This document shows positions 55,033 to 64,000 of a stretch of 64,000 nucleotides of DNA, piece after piece. Position 1 is the stretch's first letter, and each line of letters starts with the position of its first letter. Position numbers and translations under genes: made by a program. The notes under the pieces are model-generated. The model worked only from the letters and a program-made list of their open reading frames with translations, made no database searches and had not been told where the DNA came from. Location of the stretch: positions 70,872 through 134,871 of the forward strand of contig NW_019776014.1 of the NCBI RefSeq assembly GCF_001039355.2. The letters run 5' to 3'. Source of the stretch: Lingula anatina. Lineage: Eukaryota > Brachiopoda > Lingulata > Lingulida > Lingulidae.

Positions 55033-55500
55033 AAATTTAATTAACTGAATGGTAATAATAAATGATATAATCAGATGGTGCTACCACAGACTTTTTTCAG
55101 GCTACAGAATTTGAATGTTTTGGGTTGCACACTTTTAGATTGATATGTCAATAATAAATGACCCAATCTTGATGTCAAAGCTGATTTCCTTAAAATTTCA
55201 GTGGATGTGTCCACATAATTATTTTGGGTTAGAGAATATGAATGCTTTGGGTTGCACACTTTTAGATTGAAATATCAATAATCGATAATAAATTCTGTAG
55301 CCTGAAAAAGTCTGTGGTAGAACCATCTGATTGTATCATATTTATTATTAACGTTCAGTTAATTAAACTTTGTAGTGAAAATCCAAAGATAACAGTTATG
55401 TAAAAAGTCTGTGGTAGCACCATCTGATTGCATCATATTTATTATTAACGTTCAGTTAATTAAATTTTGTAATGAAAATCCAAATATAGCAGTTATGTAA
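55033..55500. repeat. Foldback repeat with a 97-base direct repeat at a duplication border
   Basis: The arm at 55033-55113 (TTAATTAACTGAATGGTAAT ... CAGGCTACAGAATT) is inverted at about 55285-55380. The segment with GTCTGTGGTAGAACCATCTG is then repeated directly about 97 bases later. A smaller direct repeat, GGGTTGCACACTTTTAGATT, lies in the loop. The structure ends about 250 bases before block C begins. Confidence 0.75.
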
Positions 55501-55854
55501 ACAGTTTCATTATCATTGTTCCTCGTGATTTCTTGGAAATAAAGCCTGTTCAGCAGATTTCTCAAACTATGCCAACCTAAAAATGGACAAAAAAGAAAAA
55601 AAGGGCTTGGTATAATTGTAGCTTTTCTACCATGTAGTATGAAGATCACGCTACCAATTCTAATATTAATTAAAATAGGACTAAAAGTTTAGTCTTACTC
55701 CAAGAATCATCTTGACTCGAAAAGTCAAAACCTCGAAAACTCGAAAAGTCGAAATATCCGATAGGGGCCACCACATAATTGTGCAAATCTTCTGAGAAAA
55801 AGAAATGAAGCAAAGTTGTCAGATTGAAGTAAAACCTGGCTGTTTGTCATGTAG

Positions 55855-57207
55855 CGTGTGGGACTACTGTGGACTAGTGCCAACCCAACCTTGGAAGGGA
55901 GCTCAGTCTCTGGTGCGAGAGCTTTCACTGGAAAGGGAGGCTTCTGCCATCATTCTTGTTCAGAAACCAGTGAAAAAATGGAAAAGTTAAGGTCTGCGCT
56001 GAAGCTGGAATTGGACAAGACTGATACACTGACTGTAAGTGATAGAAACGCACTAGGCTCTAAGGGAGCGTTCAGATAAATCCAACGTACTAGCTGGATC
56101 AATCCAACTCTGCGGGAGATTCTCCCTAAATGCACCCACTTTAATCGGCTAAAATGTCTGACACGCCTCCTCGAGTTGCTAGGGGTAATTAACTAATTAA
56201 CTAGCTACTCAAGGAGGCGTGTCAGACAATGAACCTCGTTACACTGAATGTACTTTAGCGAGAATACCCAGCACAGTTGCATCGATCCAGCTGGTGCTAT
56301 GTTTGAATCTGAGAACCTGTGTTGAAACCATACCAACCTTCTAAATTGAGTAAATACATGTAATCCATGAGTAATGGGGACTCCGAGTATTTTACTGCTT
56401 TTAAACACTGTCAGCCTGATGAAGTTAACTATGTCATTTAATAAGTTTAAAGACATATGTGAAACAGAACTAGTTTGAAAATGTAAACATGTGCTTCAAA
56501 CACAGCGGGTGAGAACCTAAGATTCCATTTATTAAATTTTTATTTAATTCTATTTTAGGCCAGGAAGATGTTTAGAACCAATAAAGTTCGAGGACGGTCC
56601 CTAGAAATAAAAGTAGAATTGAAGCCTCATGCAAAGACGAAGAAAGTAGGCTTTCAGATAAGATCAGGAGAAAAAGAAGAAACGATAGTTTGTTACGATC
56701 ACTTTAAAGAGGCGGTGTACATTGACAGAACTAAGTGGCATTATTCATAAGAAAATGAGTCTGGTAGACTCCTCTAATGTCCTGCTTCAAAATGGCACAT
56801 TGAAACTGTGGATATTTCTAGACTGGTCCTCCGTTGAAGTCTTCGTGAATGACGGACGACAGGTGATCACGAATCTCATTTTTCCTATAAAAGATAGCAG
56901 TGATGAAGTAGACATATTTTGTTTAGGTCATGAAGCCGAGGTGGTGAGACTGAAGATATATGAATTAAATAGTACGTGGGAGAAATACTGGAACAACAAT
57001 ACATGGGATGGTCTTACTGACATCTTGAAGAAAGTTAAGATGAATAATATTGAAACCCATACTAATTTAACAGAAGTCAGTGCCAGTTTACTTGTGGATT
57101 TTCATAAGCGTATTAATTGTCTGTTACGGGCTCTTGCTAAACCTGCTGTGCAGATCATTTTCCAGATATTTCTGATGAAAAAAAATAATGCAGATGGTGT
57201 ATCATAA
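55855..57207 (+). pseudogene. GH32 pseudogene, copy C (exons 5-6 only)
   Basis: Exon 5 (55855-56034) has lost one base near 55973, so PVKQMEK becomes PVKKWKS and stops. Exon 6 (from 56559) has a 2-base deletion near 56733 (YIDRTKWHYS, stop) and another near 57088 that removes the membrane anchor frame. Exons 1-4, with all three catalytic residues, are absent. The 5' half resembles copy B ([17 protein letters not shown]) and the 3' half copy A ([20 protein letters not shown]), so it is a mosaic. Confidence 0.88.
56064..56312. mobile_element. MITE family F3, right end deleted, in GH32-C
   Basis: Left terminus GGGAGCGTTCAGAT after TAA (56061-56063). At GAATCTGA the sequence jumps to GAACCTGTG, so the right terminus and about 75 bases of flank present in B are deleted. 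Confidence 0.8.
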
Positions 57208-57479
57208 TAAAACAGACTGTGTCATGGATGTTCTAAAGGCCAATATGACGGAGAAAAGCGTTTCAAAATCGGAGACTAAGTTACGTTTTCAAACGGTTCA
57301 AATCACATCTTTCACCCTCGAGAGCAAACATGTAGTGGTTACACCGATGTTGACGGCTGTCGGGCCGGTTGAGGTAGGCCATGGAGGTCACTCTGACGTC
57401 GGGCTGCTTGCAAATGCCTCCATTGGATCGAAGTCGGCCCGACTTTGGGCCCTGGCGTTGTACTAGCTGGCGTAATTTA

Positions 57480-58605
57480 GGCCACACTTTTTTATTTTTA
57501 TGGATGACATCCTGCGCGCGCACCGATTTTCGTCCGTTCTCCGAAAAAAAAAAAAAAAATCCACCCCCCCCCCAACGAAGTCAGTTGTCGCTGTGCATGC
57601 GTATTATCGCCACGTGGAAATATGGCCGCTTTGCCGTCAAATTCATCTCTAGGATTACTTTCAAATTACAAGACAATGAATTATATAAAGTAATAAAGAG
57701 AAGGGGGCGTCGTTTTGGATTGTTATGCCATTGATATTGGGCATGGAGATATCCACTTTTTTTTTTACAATTATGCGAAAGGATGGCGGCGGCCAGCGAT
57801 TATCGCCCGGAAAATTTCAGTGACATTCTGTCCAAAGCAGCACATACCAGGTTTTTTTGTAGCGAAAAAAGAGTCGACAGAGCGTCGAGGTATTTGGTGG
57901 GCTGAAGGTCAGTCAGGCCACCCGACAGTTTGGCTGCTTCGTGTGAGTCGAAGTGGACCAAATGGCATCGACCAAAATGACCTTTTCTAGATTTGGTAGT
58001 ATTATCTTTGCATCATTTTTAAACATTTCTGTGAAGTGTTCATAATGCTTTAATATTCTGAGAGTACAAATAAAGACACACCGTTTGTTTGATATTTGTT
58101 TTATTGATTGTTATACCAACAAAATGCATGAAATAACCTTAAATAGATTTGGTAATATGCAGCATATCTATCAGGCCCGTAGCCAGCAATTTCAAAAGGG
58201 GGGTTCTTTTTCTAAAAAAGTGGACTTTTTTCCATAAAAACTTCATGTAGGCCTACCTAGATCAAATTTTACCAAGAGTGAATCTTTTTCTAGCAAAAAA
58301 GGTGGTTCTTTCGAACCCCCCGACACCCCCCCTGGCTACGGACCTGTCTATTCATGACTTTTTTACCTTTCCACGAAGTATTCACAATGTTTTTATATTT
58401 TGAGAGCATGGATAAAGACATATTGTTAGTTTGATACGTGTTTCTGTGGAAAATTTGTGTTTCCAGCTGTGTACTGACAGCATTCCTTTACATAAGCAGC
58501 ATTTTTTTTTTTGGACTGTTTTTTTTTTTTTTTTTTTTTTCGCCCTCTCGCACCGATTTTGGGGTCCCCAGAGGATGTCATCCATAAAAATAAAAAAGTG
58601 TGGCC
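57480..58605. mobile_element. PIF/Harbinger-like DNA transposon, 1,126 bases, 34-base perfect terminal repeats
   Basis: Both ends start GGCCACACTTTTTTATTTTT and match exactly for 34 bases in inverted orientation. TTA flanks both sides (57477-57479, 58606-58608). Copies A (around 42797) and B have the unoccupied site GCGTAATTTATTG, which gives the exact insertion point. A 3-bp TWA-type duplication is typical of PIF/Harbinger elements. A 91-codon open frame at 57715-57990 (ending GHPTVWLLRVSRSGPNGIDQ) was not recognised. Two internal direct repeats (about 58010-58100 and 58353-58450) and a nested hAT-like MITE are present. No transposase was seen, so it is probably non-autonomous. Confidence 0.88.
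58172..58346. mobile_element. hAT-like MITE nested in the Harbinger-like element
   Basis: Termini CAGGCCCGTAGCCAG and the inverse CTGGCTACGGACCTG, flanked by TCTAT on both sides (58167-58171, 58347-58351). The CAG...CTG ends and 5-bp duplication resemble hAT5-type elements. The inner arms GGGGGGTTCTTTTTCT / TTCTTTCGAACCCCCC are also inverted. Confidence 0.82.
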
Positions 58606-59564
58606 TTATTGTGTGCAAGCCTTTTCATTAGCCCGTTTTGTCAAGAAGTCATGTCGACTGCATATTATTTTTATAAACCCCAGGAATCTCTTTCTCTACT
58701 TGTGACCGTAGTAAACTTCTTGAAAAGTTTATCCTTGTTTTGCTGCAGTGAATAACAATTTTTGTAAGTATAACGCTCTACATATTGAAAAAAAACTTTA
58801 TCAAAATTCACGAAGAAATATTTTCAAGTAATTTCTCTAGTTTTGTGATTTGATTTTAATTTTTTTCCGGGTCAGTGTTAACTTTCTTAGCAACTCGCAC
58901 AAATTGAAGTAATTGTAGCAAATCACTGTATGCCGTTTTAGCTTAAATCTTTGGTAAAATTGGTTAGTATATAACGTACTTGAGTGTTTTATGTATTAAA
59001 TGTGGGATCTTCATATATTAGCATTTTTAAAACGTTTAAACAGCGAGAACAGAAATCTTTTTTTTCTTTTTTTTTTTTGTAAATATAATGATGAATGTGA
59101 TAATTTCCCCGATATTATTCACAATTATGGAATAATTTTGGAGGTGGAAGAAATTTGCACAGAAAAGGCAATATCCAGAGGTAGCACTGTCGGTTTCTTT
59201 ATATATACTGTAGTATAACTTTTTACTTTCATAAAAAATGTTCAAAAAGTTTGTCACATTTATAACTAGAATAGCACTCAGGCCTCCGCCAAGACGCTCA
59301 GAGAGTGCAGACCTCCGCCAAAGAAGATCAACTCTCATTCATATCAACTAGTTAATTCAATTCCCATTGTCATTAATTATTTAATGATTAATTAATTCAG
59401 TTCTCATTATTAATCGACCAATCAATTAATTAATAATCACTAATGTCCAATGTTCATGAAAATCTAAACTCTTAATATTCCTGGGAGTAAGTTTACAATT
59501 TGTGACAAAAGAGTACTTTTACTGGTATCATCCACCACACTGATGAAACCTTTTTAAGTGTGAG

Positions 59565-59630
59565 ATAATACACTGTCACCCGAGCGATATATGCCATGGC
59601 ATATATCGCGAGAGGGTGACAGTGTATTAT
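59565..59630. repeat. Long perfect-stem hairpin
   Basis: ATAATACACTGTCACCC and GGGTGACAGTGTATTAT pair at the base, and GCGATATATGCC / GGCATATATCGC pair near the tip, with a small mismatch between (GA against AGA). The centre is CCATGG. Confidence 0.9.
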
Positions 59631-60187
59631 TTGACATACATACCGAGAAAAAATACAGTCATTTCATTCTAAAACACCCCTAAAACCGAATAAAGTGACC
59701 CTATATCACGCCCTAGAGATGTTATACGGAATAAACTCGTCCACGTGCGCTGGTCACCTCCCGCCAAATTCTTACGTAATGTCTGACCAATTTGGTCAAT
59801 TTTGCTAAATACTTGTCATGGACGTCCAACTGGCTTGAAAAGTATTTAATCAACCGTCGACACTGACCATGCGCGTCTCAGCTGAGCCACACCTAGCTGG
59901 GACTGTTGCGGAAAAAAGGTCCCACGGCAAAACCTCTACTTTTTAGTGAGTTTTCTGATAAACAAGGAGCGTCGGACTGGAATATAGTCAAACTAATTTT
60001 TCACAAGTGCAAAGGAGAAAGAAATTTACTTTTTGGTGATATTTATGACAACGAGGCAGTTACGGAATATAGTCAAAATCAAGCGGATGTTTATTTCAAG
60101 TCCACAGGAGTAATAATTCTACGTTTTTTTTTACTACGAGGCGGTTTCGGAATATACATGTGCTGGTTTTCATGGCATTTATGTGCT

Positions 60188-60214
60188 CAGGGCCGTAGCC
60201 TGAGCAAAATGNGT

Positions 60215-60283
<69 letters not shown>

Positions 60284-60317
60284 CTGCCCCCCTGCCCCCC
60301 CGGAGGCTACGGCCCTG
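60188..60317. mobile_element. hAT-like MITE with a long poly-G core
   Basis: Termini CAGGGCCGTAGCC and the inverse GGCTACGGCCCTG, flanked by GTGCT on both sides (60183-60187, 60318-60322). The inside is mostly one G run (60215-60280) then C-rich sequence. The isolated N at 60212 and the homopolymer suggest that the true inner length is uncertain. Confidence 0.8.
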
Positions 60318-60655
60318 GTGCTAAATGTAATTACAAGTTCAAAGGGGGAATAGATTTGATTTTTACCGATATATCTGATAAAAAGGAAGAATGAACAGCT
60401 TAGAAGCAAAAGGTAAATAACACAACCCTCGTTAAAAAGTTATAGATTTACAAATAATGTGTATGCACGTGTGGCTTAAATGTTAACTTATTCCCGACTT
60501 AGTGTTATAAAATTATAGATAATAATTGCTAAACGTGAAAAGTTTATGCTAATTTTTCAAGAGTGTGAGAGATTTTAAATTTGTTTACTGGTAGGTATAT
60601 AACGCAAGCAATGATCACTCTGTCTTTGGCTTTCAGCATTTAAGAGACCTCGACT

Positions 60656-60705
60656 GATTTAACCAAGATGTAGTCGTGAAATTCTAGACTACATCGAGGT
60701 TAAAT
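60656..60705. repeat. Hairpin GATTTAACC...GGTTAAATC
   Basis: GATTTAACCAAGATGTAGTC is followed shortly by GACTACATCGAGGTTAAATC, which pair except for two central bases. No coding role was seen. Confidence 0.75.
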
Positions 60706-61039
60706 CCGAGTTTTCCGAGAGACGCTACGTAGAAATGTCGAGTGAAGCGAGATATTTTTGAGTAGCGGCTCGAGGTTGCTCTCGATCTTCACTGAAGCTT
60801 GGCTAAATGGACAGGCTTCAGTGATCAGCATATCGCCACGGTCATATAACATCCCTAGCTATGTATACATTTTATCCTCCCATTCGTATGACCCGGGCGC
60901 TCTGAGGGTGGCTTAGCTAGGGCAAATGTACACTTAAAACAACTTATTTCATTCACAGTTAAGATTTTTATTGTGATCTTTGAAGTGTTCCTAGAAAGAC
61001 TCCATCAACATTTCTTATTAGCGTAAAATATTTTTCTTT

Positions 61040-62468
61040 CTAAGAAACTGAATCGGAATTGGGTGGAGTGCCGCCAGCTTTCTCGCAAATAAACCCCAAT
61101 TCATTAGAGCAGTAGAAGTCATCCCAGTAGAAGGAAAATTTCGTATATAGATTAAGACAATGCTGGGTCACGGGATTATCTGGCTGTCCAGGATACCACC
61201 TTGTGTAGCTGTTGATAGAACGACTGGTAGATTGCCACTCCCATCGTCCTCTGTGGACCATCAAACCACTAGTCCAGTAACCAAGCAGTTGAGAAGAGGC
61301 TGTAAAATAAGGACCACAGGTTATTCTTTGTTTCACCGGATACTTCGGTCTTGTAATTGTGTTTTTTTAGTACGAACTGCTATCCACCATTAACCCAGTA
61401 GTTGGATTGTAAGGATTTTGAGATGTCGCAAAAATTCATTTAATTTACATTTAAACTTTGAACATATAGTCGTTTGAACAATGTGTTCTGAACATGCAAA
61501 TAGAAAGAAATGATGTTTTAAACCACTACTGGATTTTATTCAGTTCTAAAGATCTCGTGTTTTCTTGTTGACCTTTACTTTTTTAAGGCTTCCAGGCTTA
61601 CTTTATCATATATATGTAAATCAATTTTTGCGTGTAAAGATGTTGACACGTAGTGATTTCCGAAGAGTTAAATTTCGCAAAAATCAACCATAATTCAATT
61701 AAACTTTTTTAACGCTACTGAACATGATGTTGCTCACGACTTGATAGTTTTTACTCAAAATACATGTACAATGTACTTAAAGATGACTCCGGCCAAAAGT
61801 CTTTGAGACCGACATACAAGTACAATGTAAGAGTTTATTCACAACCAGTTGAGCCCCGGACTAACTAGACAGCATGTGCCTTGGTGTGGTTGCTGGGATG
61901 ACGCGTGTGAGGTGATCATTGAGCGTCAAATTTGATTCACGGACAAGTTAGTCCCCGGCTCAGCTGGTTGTGAATGCTCTCTAAGTGCCTCTTACTTGAC
62001 ATGGACAGGATCTGGTTGTAGATGAAGTTGTCTTCTGCATAGGTTTCTATGGCAACAAGATCAGCACCCAAATTCTGGCATTCCTGTCTCGCTGCATCCC
62101 ATGACTTCTTAATCGTGCCAAAGAAATAGCAATTCTTGTCAAACTGTATAAATCTGGAGTCACAGCTTCGACCGCCTAGAAACAAAAGACAAGAGACAGT
62201 GAAAGAAGCTGAATTTACAAGAAAAATTTAAATTGAAAAACCAGTGAAATAATTAATATTATTTTTGAATTACTGCTTTAAAGCCTGCTTTTCCAAAAGG
62301 CAAATAGCTAAAAAAAGTAAGAAGCAGCGTAAAAGTGCTGGTGCCCTACTACTTCTGAACCTAAACCGGTATCTTCGTCAGTTTAAAGTGATAATTTTAT
62401 ATTTTTCTTACCTCTCACACTTTGCGCAGACCTACAATCAACAGCAAAACGCAATTCCCAGGTATCAT
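61040..62468 (-). pseudogene. C-type lectin, copy 2, with broken signal-peptide exon
   Basis: Exons on the minus strand: 62412-62468, 61996-62175 and 61040-61299. Exons 2 and 3 encode a complete C-type lectin fold (CYFFGTIKKSWDAARQEC, WYPGQPDNP, FYWDDFYC, GFICEK). Exon 1 has lost 10 bases (CCAAAGTCAG on the plus strand in copy 1), so after MIPGNCVLLLIVGLRKV it reads a stop and the phase to exon 2 is wrong. Exon 2 also ends in A, not G, before the donor. Unless another first exon exists this copy is not secreted. Exon 3 has diverged around the QPD loop, with three added residues at the end. Confidence 0.8.
61831..61981. mobile_element. MITE family F1 in lectin 2 intron 2
   Basis: Orthologue of 54202-54352, with TAA on both sides (61828-61830, 61982-61984). 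Confidence 0.85.
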
Positions 62469-62572
62469 ACCTTTCTCCAGTAAACCCAAAACAGCGTGAT
62501 TTTTGGTTTAATTCTTATGTTATTGACAAGTGTCTTTGGCGAGTCTGTTGCAAGTGGATTGCTTTGAGTCAG

Positions 62573-62578
62573 TTTATA
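62573..62578 (-). promoter_or_regulatory. Candidate TATA box of lectin 2
   Basis: Same TATAAA context as upstream of lectin 1, about 105 bases before the start codon. Confidence 0.35.
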
Positions 62579-63090
62579 AGCGGTACCAGGGATATGTGTT
62601 CAATTATGACTGGCTACAAATATAGAATGACATACAAGTTGTTGACTTTGGAATAGAAATTTCTTAGATATCTGCTGCAATCTATCCCATTTCTTGATAT
62701 ACTTGGAAATTTTGTGAGAGATTGCCATCTAGGAATCAAATACCATTTGTTAAAGTTACTTGAATTATCGTAGTTCAAGTGTCAGGTTAGGTTGTTATTG
62801 TAAAAGTAACCATCCATATCTTCCATTGTACTGTAGAAATAAATGCATTTATATCATAACGACTCATCTTACAAGAGAATGATGAAATACCTAAGTCGAG
62901 TTTTAGGTGATCACGGCAGCCTTCTTTGCATTTTCCTTCTCTTTGGGAGTTTTTCTTCAAACTCAAATAAAATGCCCTATTACAGGGTGGCTAATGTAGG
63001 ACAAGTAGGGGTGCCATAGCTCAAGAATTTCATGTCTTAACATGGAGCGGAGACCGAGAGTTTAGAACGCGTCCTGAAAGCTGTCACTTA

Positions 63091-63305
63091 GGGCGCATTC
63101 CCATAGATTTTAGATCGATCTATCTCCGTGGAGAGTTTCAATAGATTACTGTCAGATAATCCGGCTTAAATGTCCATCCCACCTACTACAAGCTGTAAGG
63201 GGGTAATTAACTTCCATGCGCGGTCGGCTGACTGCAATTTAGCGTGAACCCCCAGGGAGTTAGGTCGAACTAGTAAGATCGATCTAAATCTCTGGAAATG
63301 CCCTC
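63091..63305. mobile_element. MITE family F2, first of two adjacent copies
   Basis: Termini GGGCGCATTCCCATAGATTT and the inverse AAATCTCTGGAAATGCCCTC, with TTA at 63088-63090 and 63306-63308. Inside are TAGATCGATC and AAGCTGTAAGGGGGTAATTA as in the other F2 copies. Confidence 0.87.
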
Positions 63306-63308
63306 TTA

Positions 63309-63515
63309 GACCCCATTCCCATACATTTTAGATCGATCTATCCCTGTGGGGAGTCTCACTAGATTACTGTCAGCTTAGCCGGCTTAAGCGTCTATCCCGC
63401 CAACTAAAAGCTGTAAGGGGGTAATTAACTATGGTGCGCGCTCGGCTGACTGCAATTTAGCGTGAACCCCCAAGGAGTTAGGTCGATCTAAATCTAAATC
63501 TCTGGGAATGCACCC
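63309..63515. mobile_element. MITE family F2, second of two adjacent copies
   Basis: Starts GACCCCATTCCCATACATTT directly after the shared TTA (63306-63308) and ends TCTCTGGGAATGCACCC before TTA at 63516-63518. The two copies are in tandem with one TTA between them. Confidence 0.87.
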
Positions 63516-64000
63516 TTACATTAATCTGCATAACCGGAGCCAGTGTAGTCAAATGGGGGTAGGTGCTGGTGATTTTGGAAAGCTCGTGATCGCAGTTTTT
63601 TATAGTATCAGTATAATTTATCAGTATAATTTATAATATAATTGATACATTTATTGTGTTTATATTGATCAGTCACTTATATTCCCTTCTCCGGATTTAA
63701 GAGCAGTACATGTGATGTTATTCAACTATATACTCTAGATAATTCTGTCACTGTCCGGACTGAACTTTGTTTCTGCTGTAATTTTTGGGACACTTCAATC
63801 TAAACAGAGAAGCCACTTTTAAAGTACTCGAGGTTTCCTGGGTTTTAAAAGATTTTTCGTCAACTTTTCTGAAATTCTGCAGCAATACCCTCTCCAATGT
63901 TCTTCCGAGATAAAGGCATAGACGTAGGATTCATGGGAAATCCTGCCAAAATTTCTGAAGCTGATTTGGTTTTTTCATCCAGTCACCCCCTTTTTTATGC

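Larger units (their letters stand above)
54853..55747. other. Intergenic region between lectin 1 and GH32-C
   Basis: Lectin 1 promoter region followed by a foldback repeat at about 55033-55500. No gene was recognised. The block B/C homology starts again near 55748 (GTCGAAATATCCGATAGGGG). Confidence 0.6.
59557..60865. mobile_element. Inserted segment of about 1.3 kb, possibly a composite mobile element
   Basis: Copy 1 reads ACCTTTTTAAAACATCTTTATCCTCC at about 53287-53312. In copy 2 the same site (CCTTTTTAA ... TTTTATCCTCC) is split by about 1.3 kb. Inside are a long hairpin at 59565-59630, a hAT-like MITE with a poly-G core and a second hairpin at about 60656-60705. The open frame at 59906-60180 (ending GIYMCWFSWHLCAQG) matches nothing I recognise and has no second copy in the window, so I do not call it a gene. 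Termini are undefined. Confidence 0.6.
57208..61039. other. Region between GH32-C and lectin 2
   Basis: Homologous to 42510-43067 and 52064-53477 but enlarged by the transposon at 57480-58605 and by an extra segment at about 59557-60865. No gene was recognised. Confidence 0.65.
62469..64000. other. Intergenic region to the window end
   Basis: No gene was recognised. After the lectin 2 promoter region (shared with copy 1 to about 62630) there is unique AT-rich sequence and two F2 MITEs side by side. Confidence 0.6.

Noticed and set aside
57381-57734. 117-codon plus-strand frame over the transposon border
   Set aside because: It crosses the left end of the Harbinger-like element and a poly-A run; no domain.
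60179-60409. Open frames with poly-Gly or poly-Pro
   Set aside because: Produced by the G homopolymer inside a hAT-like MITE, next to an N.

Overview
The window is AT-rich invertebrate nuclear DNA. It has spliced genes with short exons and GT-AG introns of a few hundred bases, many short inverted-repeat elements, microsatellites, one 930-base N gap and four isolated N bases. No taxon-specific marker was found. A lophotrochozoan (mollusc, brachiopod or annelid type) fits the base composition and repeats best, but that is inference.

Bases 676-25643, plus strand: the 3' part of one very large modular gene. I assembled 45 exons whose phases all agree, giving about 2,470 residues without an internal stop. 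Module order: two GCC2/GCC3 (ephrin-receptor-like) modules, about 14 EGF modules interrupted by a PAN/apple-like exon and a WxxW (mucin CysD-like) domain, a laminin-G/pentraxin-like domain, a HYR-like domain, a sushi domain, a region with a KRRKR basic site, 17 more GCC2/GCC3 modules, a last EGF, one transmembrane segment and a tyrosine-rich cytoplasmic tail. It resembles SVEP1/SCUBE-type extracellular proteins but is membrane anchored. The 5' end lies outside the window.

Bases 28149-59460: a tandem segmental duplication carrying glycoside hydrolase family 32 (GH32, invertase/beta-fructofuranosidase) genes on the plus strand. Copies A (32723-42509) and B (46297-52063) each have six exons, keep the GH32 catalytic Asp/Asp/Glu, and end in a hydrophobic segment that predicts a membrane-anchored enzyme. 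Copy C (55855-57207) keeps only exons 5-6 and has three frameshifts. GH32 is known mainly from bacteria, fungi and plants and only patchily from animals, so an intron-bearing, tandemly amplified, membrane-anchored animal form is the most notable content here.

Bases 53478-54852 and 61040-62468, minus strand: two copies of a small secreted C-type lectin gene (three exons, QPD motif). They were duplicated together with the ends of GH32 B and C. The second has a 10-base deletion that breaks its signal-peptide exon.

The intergenic and intronic DNA is full of non-autonomous DNA transposons. Several families have 3-bp TWA/TAW-type target-site duplications (PIF/Harbinger-like). Two hAT-like elements have 5-bp duplications, and there is a Tc1/mariner fragment. 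Comparing the duplicated blocks gives filled and empty sites, so several insertions can be dated relative to the duplications. The isolated N bases join nearly identical local repeats in three of four cases and probably mark assembly joins between haplotypes or reads.
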